Made by a program: the position numbers and the translations under genes. Of a stretch of DNA of 64,000 nt, positions 8,409 to 19,149 are shown one piece after another. Below the pieces are notes generated by a model. It was not told where the DNA came from. It was given only the letters and a program-made list of their open reading frames with translations, and did not search any database. This DNA is from Stigmatella aurantiaca (GTDB taxonomy: Bacteria > Myxococcota > Myxococcia > Myxococcales > Myxococcaceae). Location of the stretch: the NCBI RefSeq assembly GCF_900109545.1, contig NZ_FOAP01000007.1, positions 186,001 through 250,000 on the forward strand, written 5' to 3'. The first letter of the stretch is position 1; every line of letters starts with the position of its first letter.

Positions 8409-8696
8409 ATGGCGGACACCCTGGACCCGAAGCACCTCGATAAGCGCACCGCGGAGCGCTACCTGCGCAGCGGCCAGCTGGACGAGGGGACCTATGAACG
8501 CCACATCAAGGAGCTGCCGGACGTGGCCGAGAAGTCCGTCCCCGTGGAGACCGCGATGGATGGCGAGGAGTTCTTCGACGACGAGGACGACGAGGCCGGT
8601 GACGAGGGCGACGAGGCCGCCGCGGACGACGCTGAGGACGATGAAGACGAGGACGAGGCGGCTGGCGACGCCGCGGAGGACACGGAAAACCCATGA
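8409..8696 (+). CDS. Small acidic hypothetical protein
   Basis: A 95-residue protein of unknown function. The first 45 residues look folded ('LDPKHLDKRTAERYLRSGQL', then 'GTYERHIKELPDVAEKSVPV'). The second half is a highly acidic Asp/Glu/Ala tail. A candidate promoter with an extended -10 lies 40 bp upstream. The stop codon overlaps the next start by 4 nt, so this gene, the DUF1844 gene and the membrane protein after it form a coupled trio. I do not recognise a named family. Confidence 0.8.
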   Translation: MADTLDPKHLDKRTAERYLRSGQLDEGTYERHIKELPDVAEKSVPVETAMDGEEFFDDEDDEAGDEGDEAAADDAEDDEDEDEAAGDAAEDTENP

Positions 8697-9004
8697 CCGA
8701 CGAGAAGCGGGGCGAGACGTTCGTGATGCGGGGCGAGACGCAGCCCACGGGAAGTGAGGCCCCTATCGCCTTCACGACCTTCATCATCGGGCTGGCCTCC
8801 TCCGCTCTCATCCATCTGGGAGACACGCCCAATCCGGAGACGGGCCTCACCGAGCGCAACGTGGGGCTGGCCCGTCAGAGCCTGGATCTGCTGGCGATGC
8901 TGCACGTGAAGACCCGCGGCAACCTCACCGAGGAGGAGGAGAAGCTGTTCAACACCCTCCTCACCGACTTGCGCCTGCGGTTCGTGGAGGCAAGCAAGCG
9001 GTGA
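8693..9004 (+). CDS. DUF1844 domain protein
   Basis: A 103-residue protein whose core 'FTTFIIGLASSALIHLGD' followed by 'NVGLARQSLDLLAMLHVKTRGNLT' and 'EEEKLFNTLLTDLRLRFVEA' matches the DUF1844 family, short proteins of unknown role common in delta-proteobacteria. It starts with ATGA overlapping the previous stop, and its own stop overlaps the next GTG start by 4 nt. Confidence 0.88.
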   Translation: MTDEKRGETFVMRGETQPTGSEAPIAFTTFIIGLASSALIHLGDTPNPETGLTERNVGLARQSLDLLAMLHVKTRGNLTEEEEKLFNTLLTDLRLRFVEASKR

Positions 9005-9642
9005 ACACGCCCCCCTCCACCCCGCGCAAGGGCCTGCCCCGCGGCGTCCACGTCGCGGCAGTGCTGTGCCTCATCCTGTCCGGACTGACGGGGATGTTCG
9101 CGGCCGTGGAGGCCACCAACCTCACCCACCTGTCGGATCTCCGCGAGGAAGCCCCGCCGCGCATGAGCGCGCTCGGCGACCCGGCCGTCATCGAGAAGGT
9201 GGTGCAGGCGCAGATCTCCGCCCTGGAGCCCATGCGCGAGCCCCGCTCGTTGATTCTGGGGGCCCTGGCGGTGGCGTGCGCGTTCACCTTCGTGGCCGCG
9301 GGGAGAATCCTCCGGCCCGCGGGGCTGCCCCTGGAGGGCATGCGCCGGTTGCTGGGAGGCGCCGCCATCGCCGCCGCCGTGCTTCGCACCATCGACGGCG
9401 CGCAGTGGATGGTGGTCGTCAAGCGCGTGGGCATCGTCATGGCCGAGGCGCTGGGCACGATGCCCGAGTTCCAGCACCCCACCACCGCCGAGCAGGTGAA
9501 GAGCACGGTGCCCGTGCTGATGTCCGCCGGCACCCTGGCCCAGACCATCTTCGTCGCCGGGGCCTTCGTGCTGATCGGCCAGTACTTCCGCAGCGACCGG
9601 GTCCGCGCGGCGGTGACGGCCCAGGACGGCCTCCGGGAGTAG
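9001..9642 (+). CDS. Hypothetical membrane protein
   Basis: A 213-residue protein with about four hydrophobic segments (near residues 16-36, 80-100, 115-135 and 175-200). It has a GTG start overlapping the DUF1844 gene by 4 nt, which points to translational coupling. No catalytic motif is visible and I do not recognise the family. It is the last gene of the 8409-9642 trio and converges on the acyltransferase gene 12 bp away. Confidence 0.75.
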   Translation: MNTPPSTPRKGLPRGVHVAAVLCLILSGLTGMFAAVEATNLTHLSDLREEAPPRMSALGDPAVIEKVVQAQISALEPMREPRSLILGALAVACAFTFVAAGRILRPAGLPLEGMRRLLGGAAIAAAVLRTIDGAQWMVVVKRVGIVMAEALGTMPEFQHPTTAEQVKSTVPVLMSAGTLAQTIFVAGAFVLIGQYFRSDRVRAAVTAQDGLRE

Positions 9643-9654
9643 CCCCCGGGGCGC

Positions 9655-10275
9655 TCAGCGCTTCTCGCGCCGGTCCCCCACCACCCGGGCCGGCACCCCG
9701 GCCACGATGGCCCACGCGGGCACATCCCGCGTCACCACCGCCCCCATGCCCACCACCGCGTGGTCCCCCACCGTCACCCCGTCGGTGATGCCCGCGTTGG
9801 CGCCAATCCACACGTCCGCCCCCACGCGAATGCCCCGGGACGTCACCGGCTGCTCGCGGATGGGCCGGTCCGGCGCCAGGCCATGGTTGAAGGCGTAGAG
9901 GGCCGCCCCCGTGGCGATGCGCGTGCCATCCCCGATGTGGATGCCCCCTGCCCCCCCATCCAGGCTGGCGCGGGCGTTGATGCTCACGCCGCGCCCCAGC
10001 ACCGCGGGGCCATGAAGGAAGGTGTCGGCCGCGATGCTCGAGCCCGGGCCAATGACGAGCGTGCGCCCGAGCTCCGCGAACAGCCGGGCCTCGGGGGCCA
10101 CGAAGCAGCCCTCGGCGATCTGGATCGTCTCCAGGGCCATGAAGCGGGCTTGGACTTCCTGCTGCCAGGCCTCCGCCCACGCCCGGTGCCGGGGCTTCAG
10201 CGAGAAGTAGAGCCAGGGCATCCACGAGAGCCGGCGCTTGTGCTGCTCGCGCCGGAGGGCCTTCAGATCATCCAC
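9655..10275 (-). CDS. Acyltransferase, left-handed beta-helix (hexapeptide) family
   Basis: A 206-residue protein of the maltose/galactoside O-acetyltransferase type. Hexapeptide repeats run from about residue 60 to 190: 'GPGSSIAADTFLHGPAVLG', 'IHIGDGTRIATGAALYAFNHG', 'IRVGADVWIGANAGITDGVT' and 'VGDHAVVGMGAVVTRDVPAW', ending 'IVAGVPARVVG'. The His in 'YAFNHG' is the usual catalytic residue. The acceptor is unknown. It has a GTG start and lies 6 bp downstream of the FHA gene on the same strand. Confidence 0.88.
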   Translation of the reverse strand: MDDLKALRREQHKRRLSWMPWLYFSLKPRHRAWAEAWQQEVQARFMALETIQIAEGCFVAPEARLFAELGRTLVIGPGSSIAADTFLHGPAVLGRGVSINARASLDGGAGGIHIGDGTRIATGAALYAFNHGLAPDRPIREQPVTSRGIRVGADVWIGANAGITDGVTVGDHAVVGMGAVVTRDVPAWAIVAGVPARVVGDRREKR

Positions 10276-10281
10276 GGCGCC

Positions 10282-10884
10282 TCAGCGGTTGAGCTTCCCG
10301 GCGGGCGGGGCGCCCGGAAAGGACCGGACCATGCGGGTGAACACCCAGTCCACGAAGGACTCGGGGAGCAGGAACAGCACGCGGACATCCCCGAAGCCCA
10401 GGCTGGCGCCACTCGTCAGCGGGGCGGGCAGCCGGGGGCTGACGCGGGCCCCATCCACGAAGGAGCCGTTCTGGCTCTCCGCATCGTTCAGGTACCACAC
10501 CCCCGTGCGCTCCTCCTGCTGGAAGGAGGCGTGGAAGCGGCTCACCGTGGAGTCATCCAGCATGATGTCGTTGTTGGCCGCGCGCCCCACGGTGATGCCA
10601 AACGCCAGGCCCGAGGGCCGGGCATGCTCGACCTTGCGCACCTCGAAGATGAGCGGATCCGACGAGGTGGGACGCTGCGAGCAGACGCCCGAGTGCGTCA
10701 CCCACTGCAGCTCGTGCGACTGAGCCGGCGGCGTCTCCCACACCAGCAAGGGCGAGCGCACCTGCGTGAGAAAGCCGGCCCGGTCATTCAAAACGCTTCG
10801 AGCCGCGGCGGAAAAATTGAGTGGCAAAGGCGCCGTCCCCTTGGCTCCCGGAAGGGCCGGGAGCCTTTGATCACACGGGTCCAA
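10282..10884 (-). CDS. FHA domain protein
   Basis: A protein of up to 200 residues with a forkhead-associated phosphothreonine-binding domain at about 90-180: 'FGITVGRAANNDIMLDDST', 'VSRFHASFQ' and 'NDAESQNGSFVDG', which supply the conserved Gly-Arg, Ser-x-x-His and Asn residues. FHA proteins often read out Ser/Thr kinases, and two such kinases lie in this window. The start is uncertain: the frame opens with TTG at 10884, and TTG 10791 is an alternative that removes 31 residues. Probably co-transcribed with the acyltransferase downstream. Confidence 0.82.
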   Translation of the reverse strand: MDPCDQRLPALPGAKGTAPLPLNFSAAARSVLNDRAGFLTQVRSPLLVWETPPAQSHELQWVTHSGVCSQRPTSSDPLIFEVRKVEHARPSGLAFGITVGRAANNDIMLDDSTVSRFHASFQQEERTGVWYLNDAESQNGSFVDGARVSPRLPAPLTSGASLGFGDVRVLFLLPESFVDWVFTRMVRSFPGAPPAGKLNR

Positions 10885-10928
10885 CTATAGAGAAAACATT
10901 GGACCCAGGGCCAGTCGCCGCCACGGGC

Positions 10929-11780
10929 TCACGCATTCAGCGCGGCGGCGTGGTGGCGCAGGTGATCCTCCATGAAGGTGGAGACGAAAAAGTAACTGTG
11001 GTCGTAGCCCTCCTGCATGCGCAGGGTGAGGGGTTGTCCCACGGCGGCACAGGCCTCGCGGAGCTGCTCGGGCAGCAGCTGCTCGGCGAGGAACTTGTCC
11101 CGCGTGCCCTGATCCACGAGCAGCGCGGGCAAGGGCTGGCGCAGACCGCGCACCAGCTCGCTGGCATCCCACGCCTTCCACGCCTCGGTGTCCGGCCCGA
11201 GGTAGCCCCCGAACGCCTTCTTCCCCCAGGGGCAGCGCATGGGCGCGGCGATGGGGGCGAACGCGGAGACGGAGCGGTACCGGCCCGGCTGGCGCAGCGC
11301 GCAGACGAGCGCCCCATGGCCCCCCATGGAGTGGCCGAAGATGCCCTCGCGATCCGGGCGGGCAGGCAGGTGCCCGGTCACCAGCGCGGGCAGCTCCTGC
11401 GTGACATACGTGTACATGCGGTAGCGCGAGGCCCAGGGTGGCTGGGTGGCATCCACGTAGAAGCCCGCCCCGGTGCCGAAGTCCCACGCGTCGTCCTCGC
11501 CGGGGAGACCCGCGCCGCGCGGGCTGGTGTCGGGGGCCACGAGCATCACCCCCAGCTCCGCGGCGAGCCGTTGGGCGCCTCCCTTGGCCAGGAAAGTCTC
11601 CTCCGTGCAGGTGAGCCCCGCCAGGTAATAGAGCACCGGCACCTTGCGGGAGGCGGCCTGGGGCGGCGTGAAGACGCCGAAGCGCATCTCCCCGCCACAG
11701 GCCTGCGAGGCATGCCGGTAGAAGGCCACGCTGCCACCAAAGCAGCGGTGTTCCGACGCGAGCGTCAGGGGCGAGCTCAT
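10929..11780 (-). CDS. fghA: S-formylglutathione hydrolase
   Basis: A 283-residue esterase-D-type alpha/beta hydrolase that converts S-formylglutathione to formate and glutathione, the second step of formaldehyde detoxification. Seen are the nucleophile motif 'FGHSMGGHGAL', 'PVLYYLAGLTCTEETF', 'PDTSPRGAGLPGEDDAWDFG', 'DQGTRDKFL' with the catalytic Asp, and 'GYDHSYFF' with the His. ATG 11780 lies 2 bp after the adhC stop codon, so the two genes form one operon for glutathione-dependent formaldehyde oxidation. Confidence 0.96.
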   Translation of the reverse strand: MSSPLTLASEHRCFGGSVAFYRHASQACGGEMRFGVFTPPQAASRKVPVLYYLAGLTCTEETFLAKGGAQRLAAELGVMLVAPDTSPRGAGLPGEDDAWDFGTGAGFYVDATQPPWASRYRMYTYVTQELPALVTGHLPARPDREGIFGHSMGGHGALVCALRQPGRYRSVSAFAPIAAPMRCPWGKKAFGGYLGPDTEAWKAWDASELVRGLRQPLPALLVDQGTRDKFLAEQLLPEQLREACAAVGQPLTLRMQEGYDHSYFFVSTFMEDHLRHHAAALNA

Positions 11781-11782
11781 GC

Positions 11783-12892
11783 TCAGTACCTCACCACGCT
11801 GCGGATGGACTCCCCGCGGTGCATCATGTCGAAGGCCTGGGAGATGTTCTCCAGCGGCACCGTGTGGGTGATGAGCGGGTCGATCTGGATCTTCCCCTCC
11901 ATGTACCAGTCCACGATGCGGGGCACGTCCGTGCGGCCGCGCGCGCCGCCGAAGGCCGACCCCTTCCACACACGCCCGGTGACGAGCTGGAACGGCCGGG
12001 TGCTGATCTCCTGCCCCGCGGCCGCCACGCCGATGATGATGCTCTCGCCCCAGCCCTTGTGGCAGCACTCCAGGGCCTGGCGCATCGTCTGCACGTTGCC
12101 GATGCACTCGAAGCTGTAGTCCGCCCCACCCTTGGTGAGGTCCACCAGGTACTTCACGAGATCACCCCCCACTTCCTTGGGGTTCACGAAGTGCGTCATG
12201 CCGAGCTTCGTGGCGAGCTCGCGCCGCGCGGGGTTGATGTCCACCCCGATGATCATGTTCGCGCCCACCATGCGCGCGCCCTGGATCACGTTGAGCCCGA
12301 TGCCGCCCAGGCCGAAGACAACCACGTTGCTGCCGGGCTTCACCTGGGCGGTGTAGACGACGGCGCCGATGCCGGTCGTCACGCCGCAGCCGATGTAGCA
12401 GACCTTCTCGAAGGGCGCGTCCTCGCGGATCTTCGCCACGGCGATCTCCGGGAGCACCGTGTACTGGGCGAAGGTGGAGGTGCCCATGTAGTGGTGAATG
12501 GGCGTCTTGCCGAGCCTGAACCGGCTGGTGCCATCGGGCATCAGCCCCTGGCCCTGCGTCTGGCGGATGGCCTGACAGAGGTTCGTCCGGCGCGACAGGC
12601 AGTACTCACACTGCCGGCACTCCGGGGTGTAGAGGGGAATGACGTGGTCCCCCCGCCTCACCGAAGTGACCCCGGGCCCCACGTCCACCACCACCCCGGC
12701 CCCCTCGTGGCCCAGGATGGCCGGGAAGAGCCCCTCGGGATCCTTGCCCGACAGGGTGTAGTCATCGGTGTGGCAGACCCCGGTGGCCTTCAGCTCCACG
12801 AGCACCTCGCCCGCCTTGGGCCCCTCGAGCTGCACCGTCTCGATGCTCAGGGGCTTGCCCGCCTCGAACGCGACCGCCGCGCGAACGTCCAT
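11783..12892 (-). CDS. adhC: S-(hydroxymethyl)glutathione dehydrogenase / class III alcohol dehydrogenase
   Basis: A 369-residue zinc-dependent medium-chain dehydrogenase that oxidises S-hydroxymethylglutathione with NAD. Catalytic zinc residues are in '[12 protein letters not shown]' and '[12 protein letters not shown]'. The structural zinc loop is '[15 protein letters not shown]'. The nucleotide-binding '[15 protein letters not shown]' is followed by the acidic 'GVDINPARR'. The start [15 protein letters not shown] at 12892 is chosen over a much longer frame because it gives the family length. It is first in the adhC-fghA operon. Confidence 0.96.
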   Translation of the reverse strand: MDVRAAVAFEAGKPLSIETVQLEGPKAGEVLVELKATGVCHTDDYTLSGKDPEGLFPAILGHEGAGVVVDVGPGVTSVRRGDHVIPLYTPECRQCEYCLSRRTNLCQAIRQTQGQGLMPDGTSRFRLGKTPIHHYMGTSTFAQYTVLPEIAVAKIREDAPFEKVCYIGCGVTTGIGAVVYTAQVKPGSNVVVFGLGGIGLNVIQGARMVGANMIIGVDINPARRELATKLGMTHFVNPKEVGGDLVKYLVDLTKGGADYSFECIGNVQTMRQALECCHKGWGESIIIGVAAAGQEISTRPFQLVTGRVWKGSAFGGARGRTDVPRIVDWYMEGKIQIDPLITHTVPLENISQAFDMMHRGESIRSVVRY

Positions 12893-12945
12893 GGTCTCTC
12901 CCGCTGCCGTTGGCCCTCCGGAAGTGAAGGGCGATGGAGCAGCAA

Positions 12946-13791
12946 CTATCGAAGTTGCCGCCCCGGATCCAATTCCTCTGCGATGGCGCGCAGGCCCGCC
13001 AGGGCCGTCACCGGCAGGCCGATGCCCTGGGGAGGGACCTGGGGCTCGCGCACGTTGAGGCGGATGAGCGTCCCCCGCCCCGCCGAGGCCACCTGCTCGC
13101 AAAACCGCCGCACCGAGGGAATGGCCGTGCCCGCCCCACACTCGATGACCGCCAGCTTTCCGGGCGTCACCGTCTCCAGCCACGCCACGAGCCGCTGCTC
13201 CTGTTCCTCGGTGCGCGCGGAATCCCAGCCTCCATCCCCGAACATGAGGATGTTGGGCCGCAAGAGCGCGCCGCAGGAGGGACACGTGGGCAGGGGCGCC
13301 TCGGCCCGGAACGTCCCGGGCTCCACCCGCACCGTGTACGGGTCCGCGGGGAAGATGCCCCCGCATCCGCCCAGGCACTGCATGGCGTGGATGGAGCCGT
13401 GGATCTCCAGGATCCGGTCCTCGGCAAAGCCCGCCTTCTGGAACTGCCCGTCCACGTTGGAGGTGAAGACGAAGGCGCCCCGCGGCATGCGCTCGGCCCA
13501 GGCGCGCAGCAGCGCGAACCCGGGGTGCGGCGCCGTCGTGCGGTACAGCCCGAGCCGGTGGCCATAGAACCCCCAGGCGAAGGAAGGGTCCTTCTGGAAC
13601 CACCGGGGATTGGCCATGGCGGCGAAGTCGAGGCCGAGCTTCGCGTAGGCGGGATAGGCCCGCCAGAAGCCTTCACTCCCCCGGAAGTCTGGCAGGCCTG
13701 AGTCCACCCCCATCCCCGCCCCGGCTCCAATGAGGAGTGCTTCGGCGGAGCGGAGGACATCGGCGGCGCGGCGGAGATCGTTTGAGCTCAT
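12946..13791 (-). CDS. Sir2 family NAD-dependent protein deacylase
   Basis: A 281-residue sirtuin. The NAD-binding '[19 protein letters not shown]' is intact, followed by '[16 protein letters not shown]' (the usual TQNIDGLH region), the catalytic His in '[11 protein letters not shown]', and two Cys pairs (CLGGC and CPSC) before 'RPNILMFGD' for zinc binding. The Cys spacing of the first pair is one residue longer than usual. Sirtuins remove acyl groups from lysines; the target is unknown. It ends 54 bp before adhC on the same strand, so a link to that operon is possible but not shown. Confidence 0.9.
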   Translation of the reverse strand: MSSNDLRRAADVLRSAEALLIGAGAGMGVDSGLPDFRGSEGFWRAYPAYAKLGLDFAAMANPRWFQKDPSFAWGFYGHRLGLYRTTAPHPGFALLRAWAERMPRGAFVFTSNVDGQFQKAGFAEDRILEIHGSIHAMQCLGGCGGIFPADPYTVRVEPGTFRAEAPLPTCPSCGALLRPNILMFGDGGWDSARTEEQEQRLVAWLETVTPGKLAVIECGAGTAIPSVRRFCEQVASAGRGTLIRLNVREPQVPPQGIGLPVTALAGLRAIAEELDPGRQLR

Positions 13792-13885
13792 GAGGCGCGG
13801 GAGAGCGTAACAAATTGACTTGCAGTCCCGAGACACCCGGAGCAGTCATCACGCGCTTTTCGACACCTCTCAAAAGGAGCAGGAC

Positions 13886-14665
13886 ATGACGCGAGTACTG
13901 GGAGTGCTGGTGGGCCTGATGGCCCTGACGGCGGCGGCCAAGCCGGTGCAGAAGCCGGTGAAGTACGAGCTGGACGGGACGAAGTTCGAGGGCGTGCTGG
14001 TCTACGACGACTCCGTGAAGAAGCCGCGGCCGGGCCTCGTCATGGTCCCCAACTGGCTGGGCATCAACGAGGCCACCCTGAAGATGGCCACGAACGTGGC
14101 CGGCAAGCAGTACATCGTCTTCGTCACGGACATGTACGGCGAGGCCGTGCGCCCCAAGAATCAGCAGGAGGCGGGCCAGGCGGCCGGTGCGGTGAAGGGC
14201 GACCGCAAGCTCATGCGCGCGCGCGTGAACAAGGGGCTGGAGCTGCTGCGCGCCGAGGGCAAGGCGGCGAAGCTCGACGACAAGAAGGTGGGCGCCATCG
14301 GGTTCTGCTTCGGCGGCACCAGCGTGCTGGAGCTGGCGCGCAGCGGCGCCAACGTGGCGGGCGTGGTGTCCTTCCACGGAGGCCTGGATGCGCCGGCGCC
14401 CGCGGCCGAGAACGCCCTCACCGCCAAGGTGCTGGCGCTGCACGGCGCGGATGACCCGTTCGTCCCCGCCACCGAGGTGAAGGGCTTCGAGGACGAGATG
14501 CGCAAGGCCAAGGCGGACTGGGAGCTGGTGTCCTACGGCGGCGCGGTGCACAGCTTCACCGAGCCGGAGGCCAACGCGCCGGGCCAGGCCCAGTACAACG
14601 CCAAGGTGGCCAAGCGGGCCTTCCAGGCGATGAACAACTTCTTCGCCGAGGCGTTCGGGGGCTAA
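13886..14665 (+). CDS. Exported dienelactone hydrolase family protein
   Basis: A 259-residue alpha/beta hydrolase of the dienelactone hydrolase family. A signal peptide is likely (residues 1-18, ending LTAAA). The nucleophile Cys is in 'GAIGFCFGGTSVLELA', the Asp in 'LHGADDPFVP' and the His in 'GAVHSFTEPEA', so the Cys-Asp-His triad is complete. The substrate is unknown. ATG 13886 follows AAAAGGAGCAGGAC, a good ribosome-binding site. It is divergent from the sirtuin gene. Confidence 0.9.
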   Translation: MTRVLGVLVGLMALTAAAKPVQKPVKYELDGTKFEGVLVYDDSVKKPRPGLVMVPNWLGINEATLKMATNVAGKQYIVFVTDMYGEAVRPKNQQEAGQAAGAVKGDRKLMRARVNKGLELLRAEGKAAKLDDKKVGAIGFCFGGTSVLELARSGANVAGVVSFHGGLDAPAPAAENALTAKVLALHGADDPFVPATEVKGFEDEMRKAKADWELVSYGGAVHSFTEPEANAPGQAQYNAKVAKRAFQAMNNFFAEAFGG

Positions 14666-14688
14666 GCCCCCTCCGGGCCGAAGGGCCC

Positions 14689-15333
14689 TCAGGCCGCGTC
14701 GGACGCGAGCAGCTTCGCCTGAGGGCTCGGCAGCAGGACTTCCAGCCGCTCCTCCGCGTCCGGCGCATCCAGCGCCAGCACCGCGCTGGAGGAGACCCAG
14801 GGCAGCCCCACCAGCTCCTCACGCTTCAGCCCGAACACGTACGCCAGATGCCCCAGGGGCCAGCGCGAGCGCATGTAAGCGAAGGCCGCCTCGTCCATCT
14901 CCTCCATCGGGGTGGACAGCTCCACCTCGTCGTACACCACCCGGTCCCCCCCCACGCGGCGGCCATTGCCGTAGGCGATGACCTCCTCCTGGGTGGTGGG
15001 CTCGTAGACGTACGCATGCACGGTGGCATTGGCCACGCGGGACAGAAGCTGGGGCAGCTTTCCATGCGAGGCATACCAGGAGGCGTCCGGCGCGCGCGGG
15101 CCCGTGAAGGCCAGCCGCACCACCTTGCGCCGCCGGATCACCGAGACGTGCAGGGAGGGCAAGCCACCCGAGAGGCCTTCGCTTGCCAGCGCCTCGCGCA
15201 CCAGCCGGACGAGCTCCAGTCGGCTGAACGATTCGATCCGGATGAGGTAACCGCCATGTGCTTCCAGTGTGTGCCCCCCAGCGAAAGGCGCGCGGCCTAT
15301 AACCTCTGAGCCGCCCCGGAGCAATCCCGCCAA
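14689..15333 (-). CDS. Conserved hypothetical protein
   Basis: Up to 214 residues with no recognised motif and no signal peptide or membrane segment. The composition is balanced, with segments such as '[21 protein letters not shown]' and '[20 protein letters not shown]'. The frame opens with TTG at 15333 and no ATG is available near the start, so the true start is uncertain (an internal CTG before EAHGGYL is possible). It is convergent with the dienelactone hydrolase gene and divergent from clpB. Confidence 0.7.
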   Translation of the reverse strand: MAGLLRGGSEVIGRAPFAGGHTLEAHGGYLIRIESFSRLELVRLVREALASEGLSGGLPSLHVSVIRRRKVVRLAFTGPRAPDASWYASHGKLPQLLSRVANATVHAYVYEPTTQEEVIAYGNGRRVGGDRVVYDEVELSTPMEEMDEAAFAYMRSRWPLGHLAYVFGLKREELVGLPWVSSSAVLALDAPDAEERLEVLLPSPQAKLLASDAA

Positions 15334-15429
15334 TGGGAATCTTCCGGAGTTCCTATTGGCTCACAATATTCCAGCCTCCCCATCCAGATTCGAACTTGCC
15401 AAGGGGTCTTCGACCCTTACGGTAAGGAC

Positions 15430-18060
<2,631 letters not shown>

Positions 18061-18090
18061 GCGGCACAGTCCTGAGCAGCCTCCACATGG

Positions 18091-18123
18091 GGGGACGTGG
18101 CCCGTAAGCCTGGCTACGTCCCC
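18091..18123. terminator. Inverted repeat between clpB and sigma factor gene
   Basis: GGGGACGT (18091-18098) and ACGTCCCC (18116-18123) form a perfect 8-bp stem between the convergent clpB and sigma genes; the right arm overlaps the last codons of the sigma gene. There is no T-run, so this is only a candidate terminator. Confidence 0.45.
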
Positions 18124-19046
18124 TCATCGTCGTCGTCATCGTCATCGTCATCCAGTACCTGGCTGAAGCCCTCGTCGAAGTGGCTCTCGATGGCGGCCAG
18201 GAGGCTGTCGAACTCGCCGGAGGACAGCCGGAGCCGCTCTTTCAAGCGGCTCTTCGTGCCCTCGAACACGGTGTGCCGGGCGCTCTTGATCCAGCGGGAG
18301 ATCGTCGACTGGTTGACCCGGAAGAGCGGCCCCATCTCGGTGGTCGACAGCCGGTCGATGAAGTGCAGCCGCAGCAGGTGCCGCTGGTCCCGGGTGAGCG
18401 ATATGACGGCCTCGCGCACCGCCTGCCGGAACTCCCGGTGGTAGCGGCGCTTGATCAGATCCAGCTCCGCGTTCGTGCCCGGCTCCGACAGGGCCTCGAC
18501 GATCGTCAGCACGTTCTCCTCGGGCACCTCGCGGGCCACGCCTCCCTGCTTGAGGGCCATGCGAACCGCGATGACCCGGAGCCAGCTCAGCAACGCCCCC
18601 CGGCCCGTGTATTCCATGAGCCGGGGGCGCGATTCGGCCGTCCCCACCAGCAGATGGATGCGCACGAGCTGGCAGACATCATCCAGGATGGGCTCCGGCA
18701 GCCGGAGGTATCCCAGCAACTGGGGCACCTTGCCCAGGTAGTGATGCTCCAGCGCCTGCAGGGCTCCCGGCACCTCCTGCCCACAGGCACAGGCGAGATA
18801 GAGGTCTGGCAGCACCAGTTGCTCCAGCAGACCCGCGACCGGTCCCGCCAGCTCGGTGCTGGAGAGCTTCAGCGAGAGGTGCCGTACAAAGACCTCCGGG
18901 GGCACCGCCACACGGGGCCACGGCGCCCGCGCGGTGTCCCAAGCGCGGCGCAGCAAGGCCTCCAGCGCAGCCACATCATCGGCACCGGTGACACGGGAAG
19001 GGGCGTTGTTCAGAAATGTTGTGGCGAGGGTGAACGGCTCCACCAT
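18114..19046 (-). CDS. Sigma-70 family (ECF-like) sigma factor with acidic tail
   Basis: A 310-residue sigma-like protein. Region 2 lies at about residues 120-190 ('LLSWLRVIAVRMALKQGG'). Region 4 is a helix-turn-helix at about 225-275 ('AVISLTRDQRHLLRLHFID', 'LSTTEMGPLFRVNQSTISRWI'). Unusually, an N-terminal extension of about 110 residues precedes region 2, and the protein ends in a run of nine Asp before EGT. It is divergent from a giant kinase that starts 103 bp away and carries a zinc-finger-like anti-sigma segment, so the two probably work together. Myxobacteria contain many such sigma/kinase pairs. Confidence 0.85.
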   Translation of the reverse strand: MVEPFTLATTFLNNAPSRVTGADDVAALEALLRRAWDTARAPWPRVAVPPEVFVRHLSLKLSSTELAGPVAGLLEQLVLPDLYLACACGQEVPGALQALEHHYLGKVPQLLGYLRLPEPILDDVCQLVRIHLLVGTAESRPRLMEYTGRGALLSWLRVIAVRMALKQGGVAREVPEENVLTIVEALSEPGTNAELDLIKRRYHREFRQAVREAVISLTRDQRHLLRLHFIDRLSTTEMGPLFRVNQSTISRWIKSARHTVFEGTKSRLKERLRLSSGEFDSLLAAIESHFDEGFSQVLDDDDDDDDDEGT

Positions 19047-19149
19047 GTCTCCCCATCCTACCCATCTCGTCCCAAGCTACCCACTGCCTTGACGGGTGGA
19101 CATGGGATGGTGTCGTCTTCGTGCATTAGATTGACACCTTGGGCCACTC

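Noticed and set aside
15395-15420. Heat-shock promoter-like CTTGCCA-N12-CCCTTAC before clpB
   Set aside because: The -10 would end only 9 bp before the ATG and overlap the ribosome-binding site, so a start site there is implausible. No CIRCE element was found either.
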